A stretch of DNA of 64,000 nucleotides. Origin: CBFHMJ01 sp965656875. GTDB taxonomy: Bacteria > Pseudomonadota > Gammaproteobacteria > Enterobacterales > Alteromonadaceae. Below the pieces are notes generated by a model that did no database searches, had not been told where the DNA came from, and was given only the letters and a program-made list of their open reading frames with translations. The stretch spans positions 139,617 to 203,616 of the forward strand of contig CBFHMJ010000011.1 in the NCBI GenBank assembly GCA_965656875.1. The letters run 5' to 3'. How positions within the stretch are numbered: position 1 is the first letter of the stretch; every line of letters starts with the position of its first letter. Of this stretch, positions 35,090 through 43,524 are shown one piece after another. The position numbers and the translations under genes are program-made.

Positions 35090-36280
35090 ATGGATTGCTG
35101 GCAAAGTCTGTATGGGCCTTTACACCGATTTATTAATAACGATGTAATACGATTGTGTTTTGTATTTGTATTACTTACTACATCACTAACGCTTCAGGCG
35201 ACTGGACAATGCTCAGATAAAACATTGGAGCATATTAAAGAGCATTTGTCTGATATAGCGTCGTACGAAGAAGAAGCTGATGAAGCTTATGCCGATGCAA
35301 AAAAGCAAATAGCAGCTTCGGACTTTTCGGACGAAAACAAAGCTATCTTTATAAACATCCTGGAAAAAACCATTTCTCGACATGAATATCTTGATGCATT
35401 ATCCAGTGCTATTGATGATTATGTTGCATCTTTCATCCCCCTGTCTCCAGAAGTAATTAAGACATCAAAGCACGGCCTGTCTATTAAGACGCTCTACGAA
35501 ACAATGCCTGAATATAAAAAGTGGGCAATGAAACGAGATAAAGACTTCCAACAATTAAGTGACTGGTTGCAACGTGATGGCAAAACAGTTCGTGATTTGT
35601 GTTTTCGTGATGATGGTTACAGTCGTCGCCGGGAATATTTACGAGAATTAGTGAAAAATGCGATTGCGAAATTGGAAGATCGTATAGAAGAGATTGTCGA
35701 GCTTACTGATAAAGGTAATGGTGGACTAGTCATTTTTTATATTGATGGCTGGTTTGATTCATTTGAAGTTGATGGCGGTGGAACCATTGGCGCTGCGTAT
35801 CGATTTTATGGCGAAGATTCGTCGTTTGTGTTCCGAGTAGTTCGATTACCAACGGGTCATTATAACTATGGTCGCATGATCACCTCAAAATACAATAATG
35901 GATATCATTACATCGATTTTGATAACGATGAATACGGATTCACCGTCGAGGAAGATAAATTGCATTACATCGGACATTTACATTTGTCGAGTGGTCATGC
36001 GCAACGAACGAGGAAGATTTTTGGACCTGTGGTCTATGGACATTCCGGGCTGGTTATGGATTCAGCGTCCAAGATTCTTGATGCACTCGACCGAAATTAT
36101 CAAGATTTGTATGACATATTCCCTCTTGTGAATGGTTTGAGTCCCAATGATCATTTTTTGCCATTTTTGCTTGCTGAAAGACGACGTCACGCTAGCTTAA
36201 CAGACAATGAAAGCAATCAAGCCATTGATGTTAATAAAGAACTATCAAGTAAGGACGAAGAGGGGGCATCTCATGATTAA
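35090..36280 (+). CDS. Exported hypothetical protein coupled to an S9 peptidase gene
   Basis: A 396-residue protein; ATG 35090 has AGGAG five bases upstream (the adjacent ATG 35087 is possible). A signal or anchor segment lies at about 20-40 (LCFVFVLLTTSLTLQATG). Residues about 45-210 are helical and charged, coiled-coil-like (YLRELVKNAIAKLEDRIEEI). Residues about 215-330 are beta-rich with many Gly, Tyr and Asp (FYIDGWFDSFEVDGGGTIGA; NNGYHYIDFDNDEYGF). No family was recognised. Its stop overlaps the start of the S9 peptidase gene by eight bases, so the two are made together, and it could be an exported partner or substrate. Confidence 0.7.
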   Translation: MDCWQSLYGPLHRFINNDVIRLCFVFVLLTTSLTLQATGQCSDKTLEHIKEHLSDIASYEEEADEAYADAKKQIAASDFSDENKAIFINILEKTISRHEYLDALSSAIDDYVASFIPLSPEVIKTSKHGLSIKTLYETMPEYKKWAMKRDKDFQQLSDWLQRDGKTVRDLCFRDDGYSRRREYLRELVKNAIAKLEDRIEEIVELTDKGNGGLVIFYIDGWFDSFEVDGGGTIGAAYRFYGEDSSFVFRVVRLPTGHYNYGRMITSKYNNGYHYIDFDNDEYGFTVEEDKLHYIGHLHLSSGHAQRTRKIFGPVVYGHSGLVMDSASKILDALDRNYQDLYDIFPLVNGLSPNDHFLPFLLAERRRHASLTDNESNQAIDVNKELSSKDEEGASHD

Positions 36281-38300
36281 TCGCTTTTCTATAGCGTTGA
36301 TATTAGTCGGTGTTTTTTCATTGTTCATTGCTGATCCTGTTCTGGCAAAGGACAAAAAGAACAAACCGGAAGAGATGGAAAAAATCGATTTAACTAAAAT
36401 TGGTGAAGATCCTGTAACTGTCATGGATTTTTTTCGCCAGAGTGCGCTTCGTCGCAGTGAATTAAGTCCGAATGGTGACTGGATAACCTTCCAGCGTTAC
36501 AACTCAGTTATTGTAGGTAATACAACAACAGGATTTTACGAGTTAATCAGTATTAAAAATGCATATAACATCGATGAAGTGACGTGGATTAGTGATCATC
36601 AGGTTGCTGTTCAGGTATCTCAACGTGCAGGACATGGTTTTGGTGTTCACCTGTTGGAAATCGGTGTTAAAGAAGATGGTTTAACCCGGAAAAAGCTACA
36701 GTACATCAAGAAGCATGGTTTTATTGTTGATCCGATGCCAGAAGTGCCAAACGTCTTTTTATATGCGGTTGCTCGCAGTAAGAGAGACTGGTTCTATCGA
36801 ACAGTTCACAAAGTCGATGCAACTGTTGCGATGAAAGATCAGTTGAAAGAGAAAACGCAGATTCACAAAAAGAACTATAAAGCACTCTATTGGCTGACTG
36901 ATGACAATCACAAGCTAAAGTATGCGATTGGATCATCAGATGATAGCGAACCCATGTTTTTCATACAGCGTCGCAGATCCAGAGGTTGGAGTGAAGTGTG
37001 GCGAGGAGAAGAGAAAGCCCGGTTCTTGCCGCTGCAATTGTCAAAAGACGGAAAGTTCCTTTGGGCTTTAAGTGATCACGGTTTAGATACGTTGAGTTTA
37101 ATAAAATTTGATTTGGATGAATTTGAACCGGCCGATGTTTTATACACAATCCCAGGTATTGATATTGAACATGTTGATTTTTCAAGCCAGACAGGTGAAC
37201 CGTTATACGTAAGCTGGCTGGAAAAAGGTAAGTTAAATCGTCATTTCTTTTCGGATGCTGTCACTAAATTGCATGAGACACTATCGACAGAGTTACCCAG
37301 TCAACTTTTGTCGGTCAGTAGTATGGATAATCACGGAAACATGACAGTCGTTGGCACTTCTCCTACTCACCAGACAAAAACATATTACTGTTTAGCGGGA
37401 GGAAAAAATTGCCATGAAATCGGCTCATCTTACCCCCGACGCGATTCGGTGGAGTTGGCGCCTGTTATTCCATTGCAGGTACAAAGCACGGATGATATTA
37501 CTGTTGATGCGTTTTTAGTGTTACCTGCCAACCCAAATAATCAAGATGATATACCATTGATTGTTAATCCCCATGGCGGTCCGATCGGTGTACGTGATCA
37601 TGGATTCTATAATGGCGATACGCAGTGGCTTGCTTACAAAGGTTTTGCTGTTTTGCAGGTGAACTACCGAGGTTCATCTGGTTATGGTAAAGAGTTTAAG
37701 CAAAAAGGGATGAAAGAATGGGGGCGCGGTATAGAAGATGATCTGGAATATTCTTTAAAGAAAGCGCTACAGGAATACCCGCAGATTAATAAAGATCGTG
37801 TATGCATTATGGGCGGCAGCTATGGTGGTTACTCTGCGCTGTTCAGTGTGATTCGTTCACCTGATTTATATAAATGTGCGGTATCGATAGCAGGTGTTAC
37901 TGATCTGGCTCTCATTTTTACCGAAAATGGTGTTAAATTTAACAATAAGACCAGAGATTTCTTCGTTAAAAGTATTGGCGATCCGTTGACTGATTTGCCG
38001 AGGCTGAAAAAGTATTCTCCAATATATAGATATAAAGAAATTGGCGTTCCGGTATTTTTGGCACATGGTATGAGAGACCGGGTTGTTGATGTTGAGCATA
38101 GTTATCGATTAAACCTCTTGTTAGATCTAACGACGGTAGAACATGAATTACATACTTATAAAACACTTGGTCATGGTTTTAGTCTACTGTCGCAGCATCA
38201 GGAGTATTACGATGATTTAATGCCGTTTTTAAATAAACATTTGGGGATGCCTGTAGAGAATTCCGAGCCGAACACTGAACAAACTACAACGCCTAAATAA
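36273..38300 (+). CDS. S9-family serine peptidase (acylaminoacyl/dipeptidyl peptidase-like), exported
   Basis: A 675-residue protein from ATG 36273 (GAGGGGG a few bases upstream; the open extension before it lies inside the previous gene). The signal peptide ends near residue 25 (DPVLA). Residues about 50-420 form a degenerate propeller (RSELSPNGDWITFQRYNS). The alpha/beta-hydrolase domain has the oxyanion region NPHGGP, LQVNYRGSSGYGKEF, nucleophile Ser516 in GGSYGGYS, Asp602 in HGMRDRVV and His634 in LGHGF, so the triad is complete. Such enzymes cleave short peptides. The C-terminus ends in a Thr/Glu-rich tail. It is followed by a terminator. Confidence 0.92.
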   Translation: MINRFSIALILVGVFSLFIADPVLAKDKKNKPEEMEKIDLTKIGEDPVTVMDFFRQSALRRSELSPNGDWITFQRYNSVIVGNTTTGFYELISIKNAYNIDEVTWISDHQVAVQVSQRAGHGFGVHLLEIGVKEDGLTRKKLQYIKKHGFIVDPMPEVPNVFLYAVARSKRDWFYRTVHKVDATVAMKDQLKEKTQIHKKNYKALYWLTDDNHKLKYAIGSSDDSEPMFFIQRRRSRGWSEVWRGEEKARFLPLQLSKDGKFLWALSDHGLDTLSLIKFDLDEFEPADVLYTIPGIDIEHVDFSSQTGEPLYVSWLEKGKLNRHFFSDAVTKLHETLSTELPSQLLSVSSMDNHGNMTVVGTSPTHQTKTYYCLAGGKNCHEIGSSYPRRDSVELAPVIPLQVQSTDDITVDAFLVLPANPNNQDDIPLIVNPHGGPIGVRDHGFYNGDTQWLAYKGFAVLQVNYRGSSGYGKEFKQKGMKEWGRGIEDDLEYSLKKALQEYPQINKDRVCIMGGSYGGYSALFSVIRSPDLYKCAVSIAGVTDLALIFTENGVKFNNKTRDFFVKSIGDPLTDLPRLKKYSPIYRYKEIGVPVFLAHGMRDRVVDVEHSYRLNLLLDLTTVEHELHTYKTLGHGFSLLSQHQEYYDDLMPFLNKHLGMPVENSEPNTEQTTTPK

Positions 38301-38320
38301 GCGAATGGACGGCCTTACGA

Positions 38321-38364
38321 CAAGATTCACCCGATTGAAAAATCATTTGAGTGAATCTTGTTGG
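38321..38364 (+). terminator. Hairpin terminator after the S9 peptidase gene
   Basis: CAAGATTCAC (38321-38330) pairs perfectly with GTGAATCTTG (38351-38360); GATT and AATC pair inside. A moderately T-rich stretch follows. Confidence 0.65.
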
Positions 38365-38474
38365 TTTCAGTAATCTACCTAAATTCAATATGTTAATTTC
38401 AGATTGTTATATTTCCCATCTTCGTACTAAACCTATTTTGTACTTCTTAAAAAGATAACCTAATTTTTTACTTG

Positions 38475-38493
38475 AATTAAAAGACGACCGGTC
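38475..38493 (+). promoter_or_regulatory. Probable TetR operator at its own gene
   Basis: AATTAAAAGACGACCGGTC matches 39164-39182 at 18 of 19 positions. It contains the palindrome GACCGGTC and lies 15 bases before the tetR start. Confidence 0.7.
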
Positions 38494-38507
38494 ATATATT
38501 TCACCCT

Positions 38508-39110
38508 ATGAGCAGACCAAGACGTAGTGAACATACGCGGGAAGCCCTGATTCAGGAAGGCATTCAACAGATTTCATCTTTCGGTTATCACGGCACCGGT
38601 ATTAAACAGATTCTCGATAAAGTAAAAGTGCCGAAAGGCTCGTTTTACAATTTTTTTGCGAGTAAAGAAGCCTTTGTTGCTGAAGTGATTGCAGCGTACA
38701 GCGCCAATCTGATGGAACAGTTGACCGGCTTTATTCAAGGGCCCGGTAAAACACTGACACCGACACAGCAACTGACGGCTATTTGTGATATCAGCATTGA
38801 TAAAATTGTTGGCGTGGAATATCGCCAGTCTTGTCTGATTGGTGCGTTGTCACCGGAAGTCAGTGCAGAGAGTCAGACTTGTTGCAACGCATTGCAACTG
38901 GCGACTGATACCTGGCTGACGTTCTTCATTGACCGGATTTCGGCAGCACAGCAAAGCGGTGAAATACGACAAGATCTTTCTGCTATACAACTGGCAGATT
39001 TGTACTGGGCGACCTGGGAAGGGGTATTGATTCGATTACATGTCGATAAAAACCCTGATACCGCAAAACAAAATATGAAGGTAATGCTCACTAGCCTGAT
39101 GGCAGGCTAG
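38508..39110 (+). CDS. TetR-family repressor (NemR/AcuR-like)
   Basis: A 200-residue protein with an N-terminal TetR HTH (residues about 8-55: TREALIQEGIQQISSFGYHG, then VPKGSFYNFFASKEAFVAEV) and a helical TetR_C domain containing Cys in SCLIGAL and in SQTCCNAL. NemR/AcuR-type repressors sense electrophiles through cysteines and control old-yellow-enzyme genes; the downstream flavin oxidoreductase fits that role. The same 19-bp box lies before this gene and before the oxidoreductase gene, supporting autorepression and repression of the target. A terminator separates the two genes. Confidence 0.9.
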   Translation: MSRPRRSEHTREALIQEGIQQISSFGYHGTGIKQILDKVKVPKGSFYNFFASKEAFVAEVIAAYSANLMEQLTGFIQGPGKTLTPTQQLTAICDISIDKIVGVEYRQSCLIGALSPEVSAESQTCCNALQLATDTWLTFFIDRISAAQQSGEIRQDLSAIQLADLYWATWEGVLIRLHVDKNPDTAKQNMKVMLTSLMAG

Positions 39111-39129
39111 TCCTGGAGCGATGAGAATG

Positions 39130-39159
39130 CGACCTGATCAACAGGGTCGTATTTTTTTC
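39130..39159 (+). terminator. Rho-independent terminator after the tetR gene
   Basis: CGACCTG (39130-39136) pairs with CAGGGTCG (39142-39149, one bulged G), followed by TATTTTTTT. Confidence 0.8.
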
Positions 39160-39163
39160 AACT

Positions 39164-39200
39164 AATTAAAAGACGACTGGTCTACTTTGTGAAATAGACC
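39164..39200 (+). promoter_or_regulatory. Probable TetR operator at the flavin oxidoreductase gene
   Basis: AATTAAAAGACGACTGGTC (39164-39182) repeats the box at 38475. GGTCTA (39179-39184) and TAGACC (39195-39200) form an additional inverted repeat. It lies 30 bases before the start codon. Confidence 0.7.
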
Positions 39201-39229
39201 AAAACATTGTGGACTGAAAGGCAAATTAC

Positions 39230-40498
39230 ATGACTCAAGTAAATACTCAATCGGTAACTGACCCTGTGACACTGGGTGACAGCTTTCAACTGGCTAATGG
39301 TCAGGTCATTAAAAATCGTTTATTTAAATCAGCGATGAGCGAACAACTTGGACTGAAAAATCATAATCCAAAGCCAGAACTGGCCACACTTTATGGTCGT
39401 TGGGCTGATGGTGGGATTGGGCTTGCGATTACAGGCAATATCATGGTTGATCGCACGGCGTTGGGCGAGCCTAAAAACGTTGTACTGGACGAGCAGAGTG
39501 ATTTGGCTGAGTTTAAACGCTGGGCAGAAGCAGGCACCCGGCATGGTACGCAACTTTGGCCTCAGTTGAATCATCCGGGTAAGCAAATCCCGAGTTTTAT
39601 TTGTGAAGAGCCGGTCGCACCGTCGGCAATCTCGTTGGGCCGAGGTCTGGAAAAAGGCTTTAATACACCAAGAGCGCTGGAAGATGCAGAGATTCTCGAC
39701 ATTATCAATAAATATGCAACCAGCGCACGACTGGCGAAACAGGCCGGATTTACCGGTGTTCAGATTCATGGTGCGCATGGGTATCTGGTGAGTCAGTTTT
39801 TATCACCACGTCATAATCAACGGACCGATCGCTGGGGTGGAAGCCTGGAAAACCGTATGCGATTTGTGTTGTCAGTCTATCAGGCGATTCGTGAACAGGT
39901 TGGTCATGATTTCCCTGTTGGCATTAAGCTGAACAGTGCTGATTTCATGAAAGGTGGTTTCAGTGAAGAAGATTCAATGCAGGTCGTCAGGGTGCTGGCT
40001 GATGCGGGAATTGATTTAATTGAAATCTCCGGCGGTACTTATGAAAGCCCGTCGATGATGGGGGCCGGAGCCAAAACACCTGTGAAGGAAAGCACCAGAC
40101 AACGTGAAGCCTACTTCCTCGATTACATGGAAAAAGTTCGTAAACTGGTCGATATTCCGTTAGTTGTTACTGGTGGTTTCCGTAGTGCAGCTGCGATGAC
40201 CGAGGCATTGCAAAGTGGTGCTACTGATTTCATCGGTATTGCCCGAACCGTTGCGGTCGATCCGGCGTTTCCGAATAAATTGTTAGCCGATAACAATCAC
40301 AGCATGCCGTTACCAAACCCAACCACGGGCAACAAAGTAATGGATCAAATGGGCATGTTGAGTATCACCTGGTACGAGCAACAAATGTGGCGACTGGCCA
40401 AAGGGAAAGAAGCAAAAGCGAATTTAAGTGCCTGGGGTGTGGTTCTGAAAACCTTGCTCAGTGCTGGTATTTACGCATTCAGAAAACGTCGAGCTTAG
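39230..40498 (+). CDS. NADH:flavin oxidoreductase (old yellow enzyme family)
   Basis: A 422-residue FMN-dependent TIM-barrel enzyme. The N-terminal LFKSAMSEQLG segment and the QLNHPGKQIP loop bind FMN. The catalytic His-Gly pair lies in VQIHGAHGYLVSQFLSPRHN, followed by the family block RTDRWGGSLENRMRFVL. The phosphate-binding end of the barrel is VVTGGFRSAAAMTEAL ... GIARTVAVDP. The C-terminal 60 residues (WYEQQMWRLAKGKEAK ... YAFRKRRA) form an extension with a hydrophobic segment, longer than classical OYE. Such enzymes reduce electrophilic alkenes, nitro compounds or quinones. Two-gene layout and operators suggest induction by electrophiles through the TetR protein. Confidence 0.93.
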   Translation: MTQVNTQSVTDPVTLGDSFQLANGQVIKNRLFKSAMSEQLGLKNHNPKPELATLYGRWADGGIGLAITGNIMVDRTALGEPKNVVLDEQSDLAEFKRWAEAGTRHGTQLWPQLNHPGKQIPSFICEEPVAPSAISLGRGLEKGFNTPRALEDAEILDIINKYATSARLAKQAGFTGVQIHGAHGYLVSQFLSPRHNQRTDRWGGSLENRMRFVLSVYQAIREQVGHDFPVGIKLNSADFMKGGFSEEDSMQVVRVLADAGIDLIEISGGTYESPSMMGAGAKTPVKESTRQREAYFLDYMEKVRKLVDIPLVVTGGFRSAAAMTEALQSGATDFIGIARTVAVDPAFPNKLLADNNHSMPLPNPTTGNKVMDQMGMLSITWYEQQMWRLAKGKEAKANLSAWGVVLKTLLSAGIYAFRKRRA

Positions 40499-40626
40499 TG
40501 TGAATGACTCGTTCTGATATTTTGAGAAACGTTTTTAACGTATCTTCTTGACTTGCTTGTCCCCTTAAATAAGTGTCGGTTTCAGTCACTTTATGTTTGT
40601 CGCCGCACCGGAGACGGGCGGCAGTC

Positions 40627-40654
40627 ACTAAAGCCACTTTCATGTGGCTTTAGT
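40627..40654 (+). terminator. Hairpin after the flavin oxidoreductase gene
   Basis: ACTAAAGCCAC-tttcat-GTGGCTTTAGT, a perfect 11-bp stem 130 bases past the stop. Only TTGTTAA follows, so termination is plausible but not strong. Confidence 0.5.
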
Positions 40655-40691
40655 TGTTAATGGAGCAAGGAAAAGTTAAGGAGAAAGGAAT

Positions 40692-40856
40692 TTGTACTTT
40701 TACTACGTGGAAGACGCTGGATGCACAGGGAACCTGCCAGGATATTCATCTAACACTCAATCTGTCTTAATCCGATACGGACTTATTATTCTCGAATTAC
40801 CTATACAACGATGTGATTTTCGCGATGACAGCGTAATGGATGGAATAAATGGCTAA
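40692..40856 (+). pseudogene. Possible DUF3800 N-terminal remnant
   Basis: A 54-codon frame that could start at TTG 40692 after GGAGAAAGGAA. The sequence YFYYVEDAGCTGNLPG, then SVLIRYGLIIL, resembles the start of DUF3800 proteins (YxDExGxxG then a strand ending in GLII), with the normal DE apparently changed to ED. The frame stops after 54 residues where the family continues for 200 or more. The call is based on a short motif and is tentative. Confidence 0.35.
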
Positions 40857-41109
40857 TCGGACGTTACAAGACTTTGAAATTGGTGATATCTCTTGTCAAA
40901 TTATTGAATTTACTGTTGAAAATTATATTTATGTCATGCTGTTTAATCGAGTTAGCGCGACTCGAACGCAAGAAGTGATTGATGAAAAGTCAGGCGAGCT
41001 TGATATTGATTACTGAGAAAACAGTTACGAAGTACACTTTGTGGCAAGAATGAACTTAGGAGATGAGGGTTTAGGCTATGAAATCACAACCCCAGATTAC
41101 AAAAGCTAA
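40849..41109 (+). pseudogene. Small gene interrupted by an in-frame TGA
   Basis: From ATG 40849 the frame codes for 55 residues (MANRTLQDFEIGDISCQ ... GELDIDY), meets TGA at 41014-41016, and continues in the same frame for 30 more protein-like residues (ENSYEVHFVARMNLGDEG ...) to TAA at 41107-41109. Both halves look coding. A recent nonsense mutation is most likely; the 55-residue product could still be made. No family was recognised. Confidence 0.45.
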
Positions 41110-41206
41110 AGCTGCAAAAATTGAAGCGATGAAAAAGCTTAAAGCGGCGTATAGTCAGGCTAAGAAAGAAGGTAAAGTTAAGACTTACCAGATTACTCCC
41201 GTGTAG
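41078..41206 (+). CDS. Small basic hypothetical protein (42 residues)
   Basis: ATG 41078 to TAG 41206 codes for a Lys/Ala-rich peptide (KAKAAKIEAMKKLKAAYSQA) that would be an amphipathic basic helix. GAGG lies about nine bases upstream. It overlaps the end of the interrupted frame above in a different frame and is followed at once by a good terminator. No homologue was recognised; it may be real or a remnant. Confidence 0.4.
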   Translation: MKSQPQITKAKAAKIEAMKKLKAAYSQAKKEGKVKTYQITPV

Positions 41207-41227
41207 TTCCAACGAATATCAAGAAAG

Positions 41228-41256
41228 CGCCGTTCAACAGAACGGCGTTTTTGTTT
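41228..41256 (+). terminator. Rho-independent terminator
   Basis: CGCCGTT-caacag-AACGGCG (41228-41247) followed by TTTTTGTTT. It ends the small-ORF transcript, between convergent genes. Confidence 0.85.
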
Positions 41257-41284
41257 ATAACATTCAAATCCAGTATCAGATTCT

Positions 41285-42187
41285 TCAATTACCACTCACT
41301 TCAGCTAAAACCTTCCCGGCTTCTTCAATCAGGCAGCTTGTCAGTGCTTTGATCACGTCATTCTGAATATCCCAGTGATGCCACCACAGAGGCACATCAA
41401 TGGACTTTCCCGGGGCGATGTTAATCAGTTTTCCAGTGTCCAGCCAGGGTTGTGCCTGGAGTTGTGGCAGCGTGACATAAGCGGTGCCAGTCAGGGCGAT
41501 AGTGGCGAATGCTTCGGCGGAGGGAACGGTGAAACAATCCGTGTCGTCATCGCTAATCCCGAAATAACGGGTCAGAAACTGATTGGTTAATTCGTCATCG
41601 CGACCATAGATTACGGTTGGTGCTTTCTTCAGGGTGTTAGCGTTCACGCCGTTGGCAAAATAACGTTCGACAAAGGATGGCGAAGCGACCAGGTAATAAG
41701 GCATAAATCCCAGTGCTTCGCTACGAGCGCCTTGCAGTGGTTTTTCCGTGGAGGAAATCGCACCGTGAGCGGTGCCCTGGCGCATAAAGTCCAGAGTTTT
41801 ATCCTGATCATCGGTGTGAAAATCAACAATGAGATCGTGGGACTTTATCAGGGGGGCGAGTGCAGGTAGTAGCCAGGTGGCGAGTGAGTCTGCGTTAGTG
41901 GCGAGTGAGACTTTTGGCCTGTCTTTGCCGCTGGTGGATGACAAATCCTGATTGAGTTGGGATTCCAACAGTCGAACCTGTTCGAAATGCTGTAACAGGC
42001 GTTCACCCGCCTGAGTCGGACGACAAGGTGTACTGCGAATAAGCAAGGGTTGCTTCAATCGTTCCTCTAACTGGCGTATTCGTTGCGAAATCGCGGGCTG
42101 GGTAAGATGCAGTGCTTTAGCGGCAGCATCAAAACTCTGGTGTTCTATAACGGTAGCAAAAGCCACTAATTGTTTGTAATCGAACAT
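41285..42187 (-). CDS. argP: LysR-family regulator ArgP
   Basis: A 300-residue LysR regulator with the HTH at residues 3-62 (YKQLVAFATVIEHQSFDAAA, HLTQPAISQRIRQLEERL) and a substrate-binding domain. The family-typical LIRSTPCRPTQAGERLLQH and the divergent LysE/ArgO-type exporter gene identify it as ArgP (IciA). In E. coli ArgP with arginine activates argO, and lysine traps the complex. The same control is expected here from the 168-base shared intergenic region. Confidence 0.9.
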   Translation of the reverse strand: MFDYKQLVAFATVIEHQSFDAAAKALHLTQPAISQRIRQLEERLKQPLLIRSTPCRPTQAGERLLQHFEQVRLLESQLNQDLSSTSGKDRPKVSLATNADSLATWLLPALAPLIKSHDLIVDFHTDDQDKTLDFMRQGTAHGAISSTEKPLQGARSEALGFMPYYLVASPSFVERYFANGVNANTLKKAPTVIYGRDDELTNQFLTRYFGISDDDTDCFTVPSAEAFATIALTGTAYVTLPQLQAQPWLDTGKLINIAPGKSIDVPLWWHHWDIQNDVIKALTSCLIEEAGKVLAEVSGN

Positions 42188-42282
42188 ATTTAATCGTAAA
42201 TATAAAAAATATTAATGAATGCTAAAAATCTTTAATTATATTTATAGTTGATCTGTCGTTATTCTGCCAGCACTGATTAACA

Positions 42283-42355
42283 GCGGCGTTCGGCACCAGG
42301 AGAGGTGTACCTGAAAGCCGCGAAATGACTGGGTATTAGCGAGACGAGGTGTGCC
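42283..42355 (+). promoter_or_regulatory. Possible structured leader of argO
   Basis: GCGGC (42283-42287) can pair with GCCGC (42317-42321), enclosing CACC/GGTG (42294-42297 with 42304-42307) or alternatively CAGG/CCTG (42297-42300 with 42309-42312). GAGGTGTGCC directly precedes the start. It does not match the lysine riboswitch consensus as I know it. An RNA switch is possible but unproven. Confidence 0.25.
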
Positions 42356-42958
42356 GTGGAACAAGCATTATTAGAAGGTTTTTTTGCATCAATGGGATTA
42401 ATTATGGCGATTGGTGCCCAGAATGCGTTTGTGATTTCACAAGGTGTGTCGGGTAAACATAATTTTCCGATTGCGATGACCTCTGCGGCCGCTGATGCGG
42501 TGTTGCTTACCTTGGGTATTTTTGGTGTTGGTGCGTTAATTCAGCAACATGAAATCGCACATCTGACGATTAAATGGGCAGGCATTGTCTTTTTGAGCTG
42601 GTATGGCTGGCAGGCATTGCAATCGGCGATTAAAACCCGGTCGATGGAAACAATGGCTGCGCGTCAGATGACGCTGGTGCGTGTTTTGATGACTGCTCTG
42701 GCGTTGAGTTTTTTAAATCCTCATGCCTATCTGGATATGTTTGTGTTACTGGGTGGTATTAGCAGCAAGTTCTCCGATTTTGACAAACAATTTTTCCTCG
42801 CGGGGGCTTTATCCGCCTCGTTCGTCTGGTTCTTTAGCCTGAGTTTTGGTGCGAAGAAGCTGGCGCCTGTTTTTCAAACGACACGGGCCTGGCGAGTATT
42901 AGATAGTCTGGTGGCATTGATGATGTGGGGCCTGGCGTTGTCGTTATTAATGAGTTAA
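42356..42958 (+). CDS. argO: LysE/ArgO-family amino-acid exporter
   Basis: A 200-residue membrane protein starting at GTG 42356 with GAGG upstream. It has about six membrane helices and the LysE signature near the N-terminus (GLIMAIGAQNAFVISQGV), then ADAVLLTLGIFGVG and FLNPHAYLDMFVLLGG. ArgO exports arginine and toxic analogues such as canavanine; LysE relatives export lysine. The divergent argP gene supports the ArgO assignment. It is single and closed by a terminator. Confidence 0.92.
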   Translation: MEQALLEGFFASMGLIMAIGAQNAFVISQGVSGKHNFPIAMTSAAADAVLLTLGIFGVGALIQQHEIAHLTIKWAGIVFLSWYGWQALQSAIKTRSMETMAARQMTLVRVLMTALALSFLNPHAYLDMFVLLGGISSKFSDFDKQFFLAGALSASFVWFFSLSFGAKKLAPVFQTTRAWRVLDSLVALMMWGLALSLLMS

Positions 42959-42996
42959 ACCCTCCTTTATTCTCTTTTTAATCCGTGACTGCGGTT

Positions 42997-43030
42997 CCTG
43001 GCGAGGCGTTTTGCTTCGCCGGGTTTTTCT
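42997..43030 (+). terminator. Rho-independent terminator after argO
   Basis: CCTGGCGA (42997-43004) pairs with TCGCCGGG (43016-43023; one mismatch) and is followed by TTTTTCTTTG. Confidence 0.8.
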
Positions 43031-43524
43031 TTGTGTTATCTCCTTACTTCCTTTATTGATAAATATAGCTTTTCAGTGGCTATCACGATCCTATGTATTC
43101 TCTTGTACCTTAATCAAGTCAGCAATAATGACTTACACCAGGTGTTTTTAAAGAAAAGTTTCCGCATTAACAATCGTTTTCGCCTGAACGAACAATGTAC
43201 AAGAGGGGTACAATAATTGTCCGATTTATTGAAGAGTTTCACGATTACAGCTTGCTTTCGTTACTGTTGTGTATGACTAAAACACAACAAGTGTTGAAGC
43301 GGCGAATCACCGCAACAAGCAGGCGTAAAGGGGGGCTCCTGATATCCGGTCAATTCCGTTGTTATTTCGGTTACACTGTGCAGGGCATAAGGGTCTGTTG
43401 ACCTATGCGGGTGAAATTTTGTTGGTTGCAAGTAGTTGTTATCAGCAAACAAATCCAGATATTCCAGAGTATGCGTTGCTGCGGAATATCAATTTTCTAT
43501 CTGATATTCGGGGGTATTGGTGTT
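43031..43524. other. Intergenic stretch without a supported gene
   Basis: Several open frames of about 60 residues cross this region on both strands, but none has a ribosome site or protein-like composition. It probably carries the promoter of the membrane protein gene that follows. Confidence 0.35.

Noticed and set aside
42330..42360. Similarity of GACGAGGTGTGCC to the guanidine-III riboswitch 5' segment
   Set aside because: The second conserved segment needed for the pseudoknot is missing and the start codon follows at once.
43031..43401. Two plus-strand frames of about 60 codons
   Set aside because: No ribosome sites and no recognisable protein features; they overlap each other in different frames.
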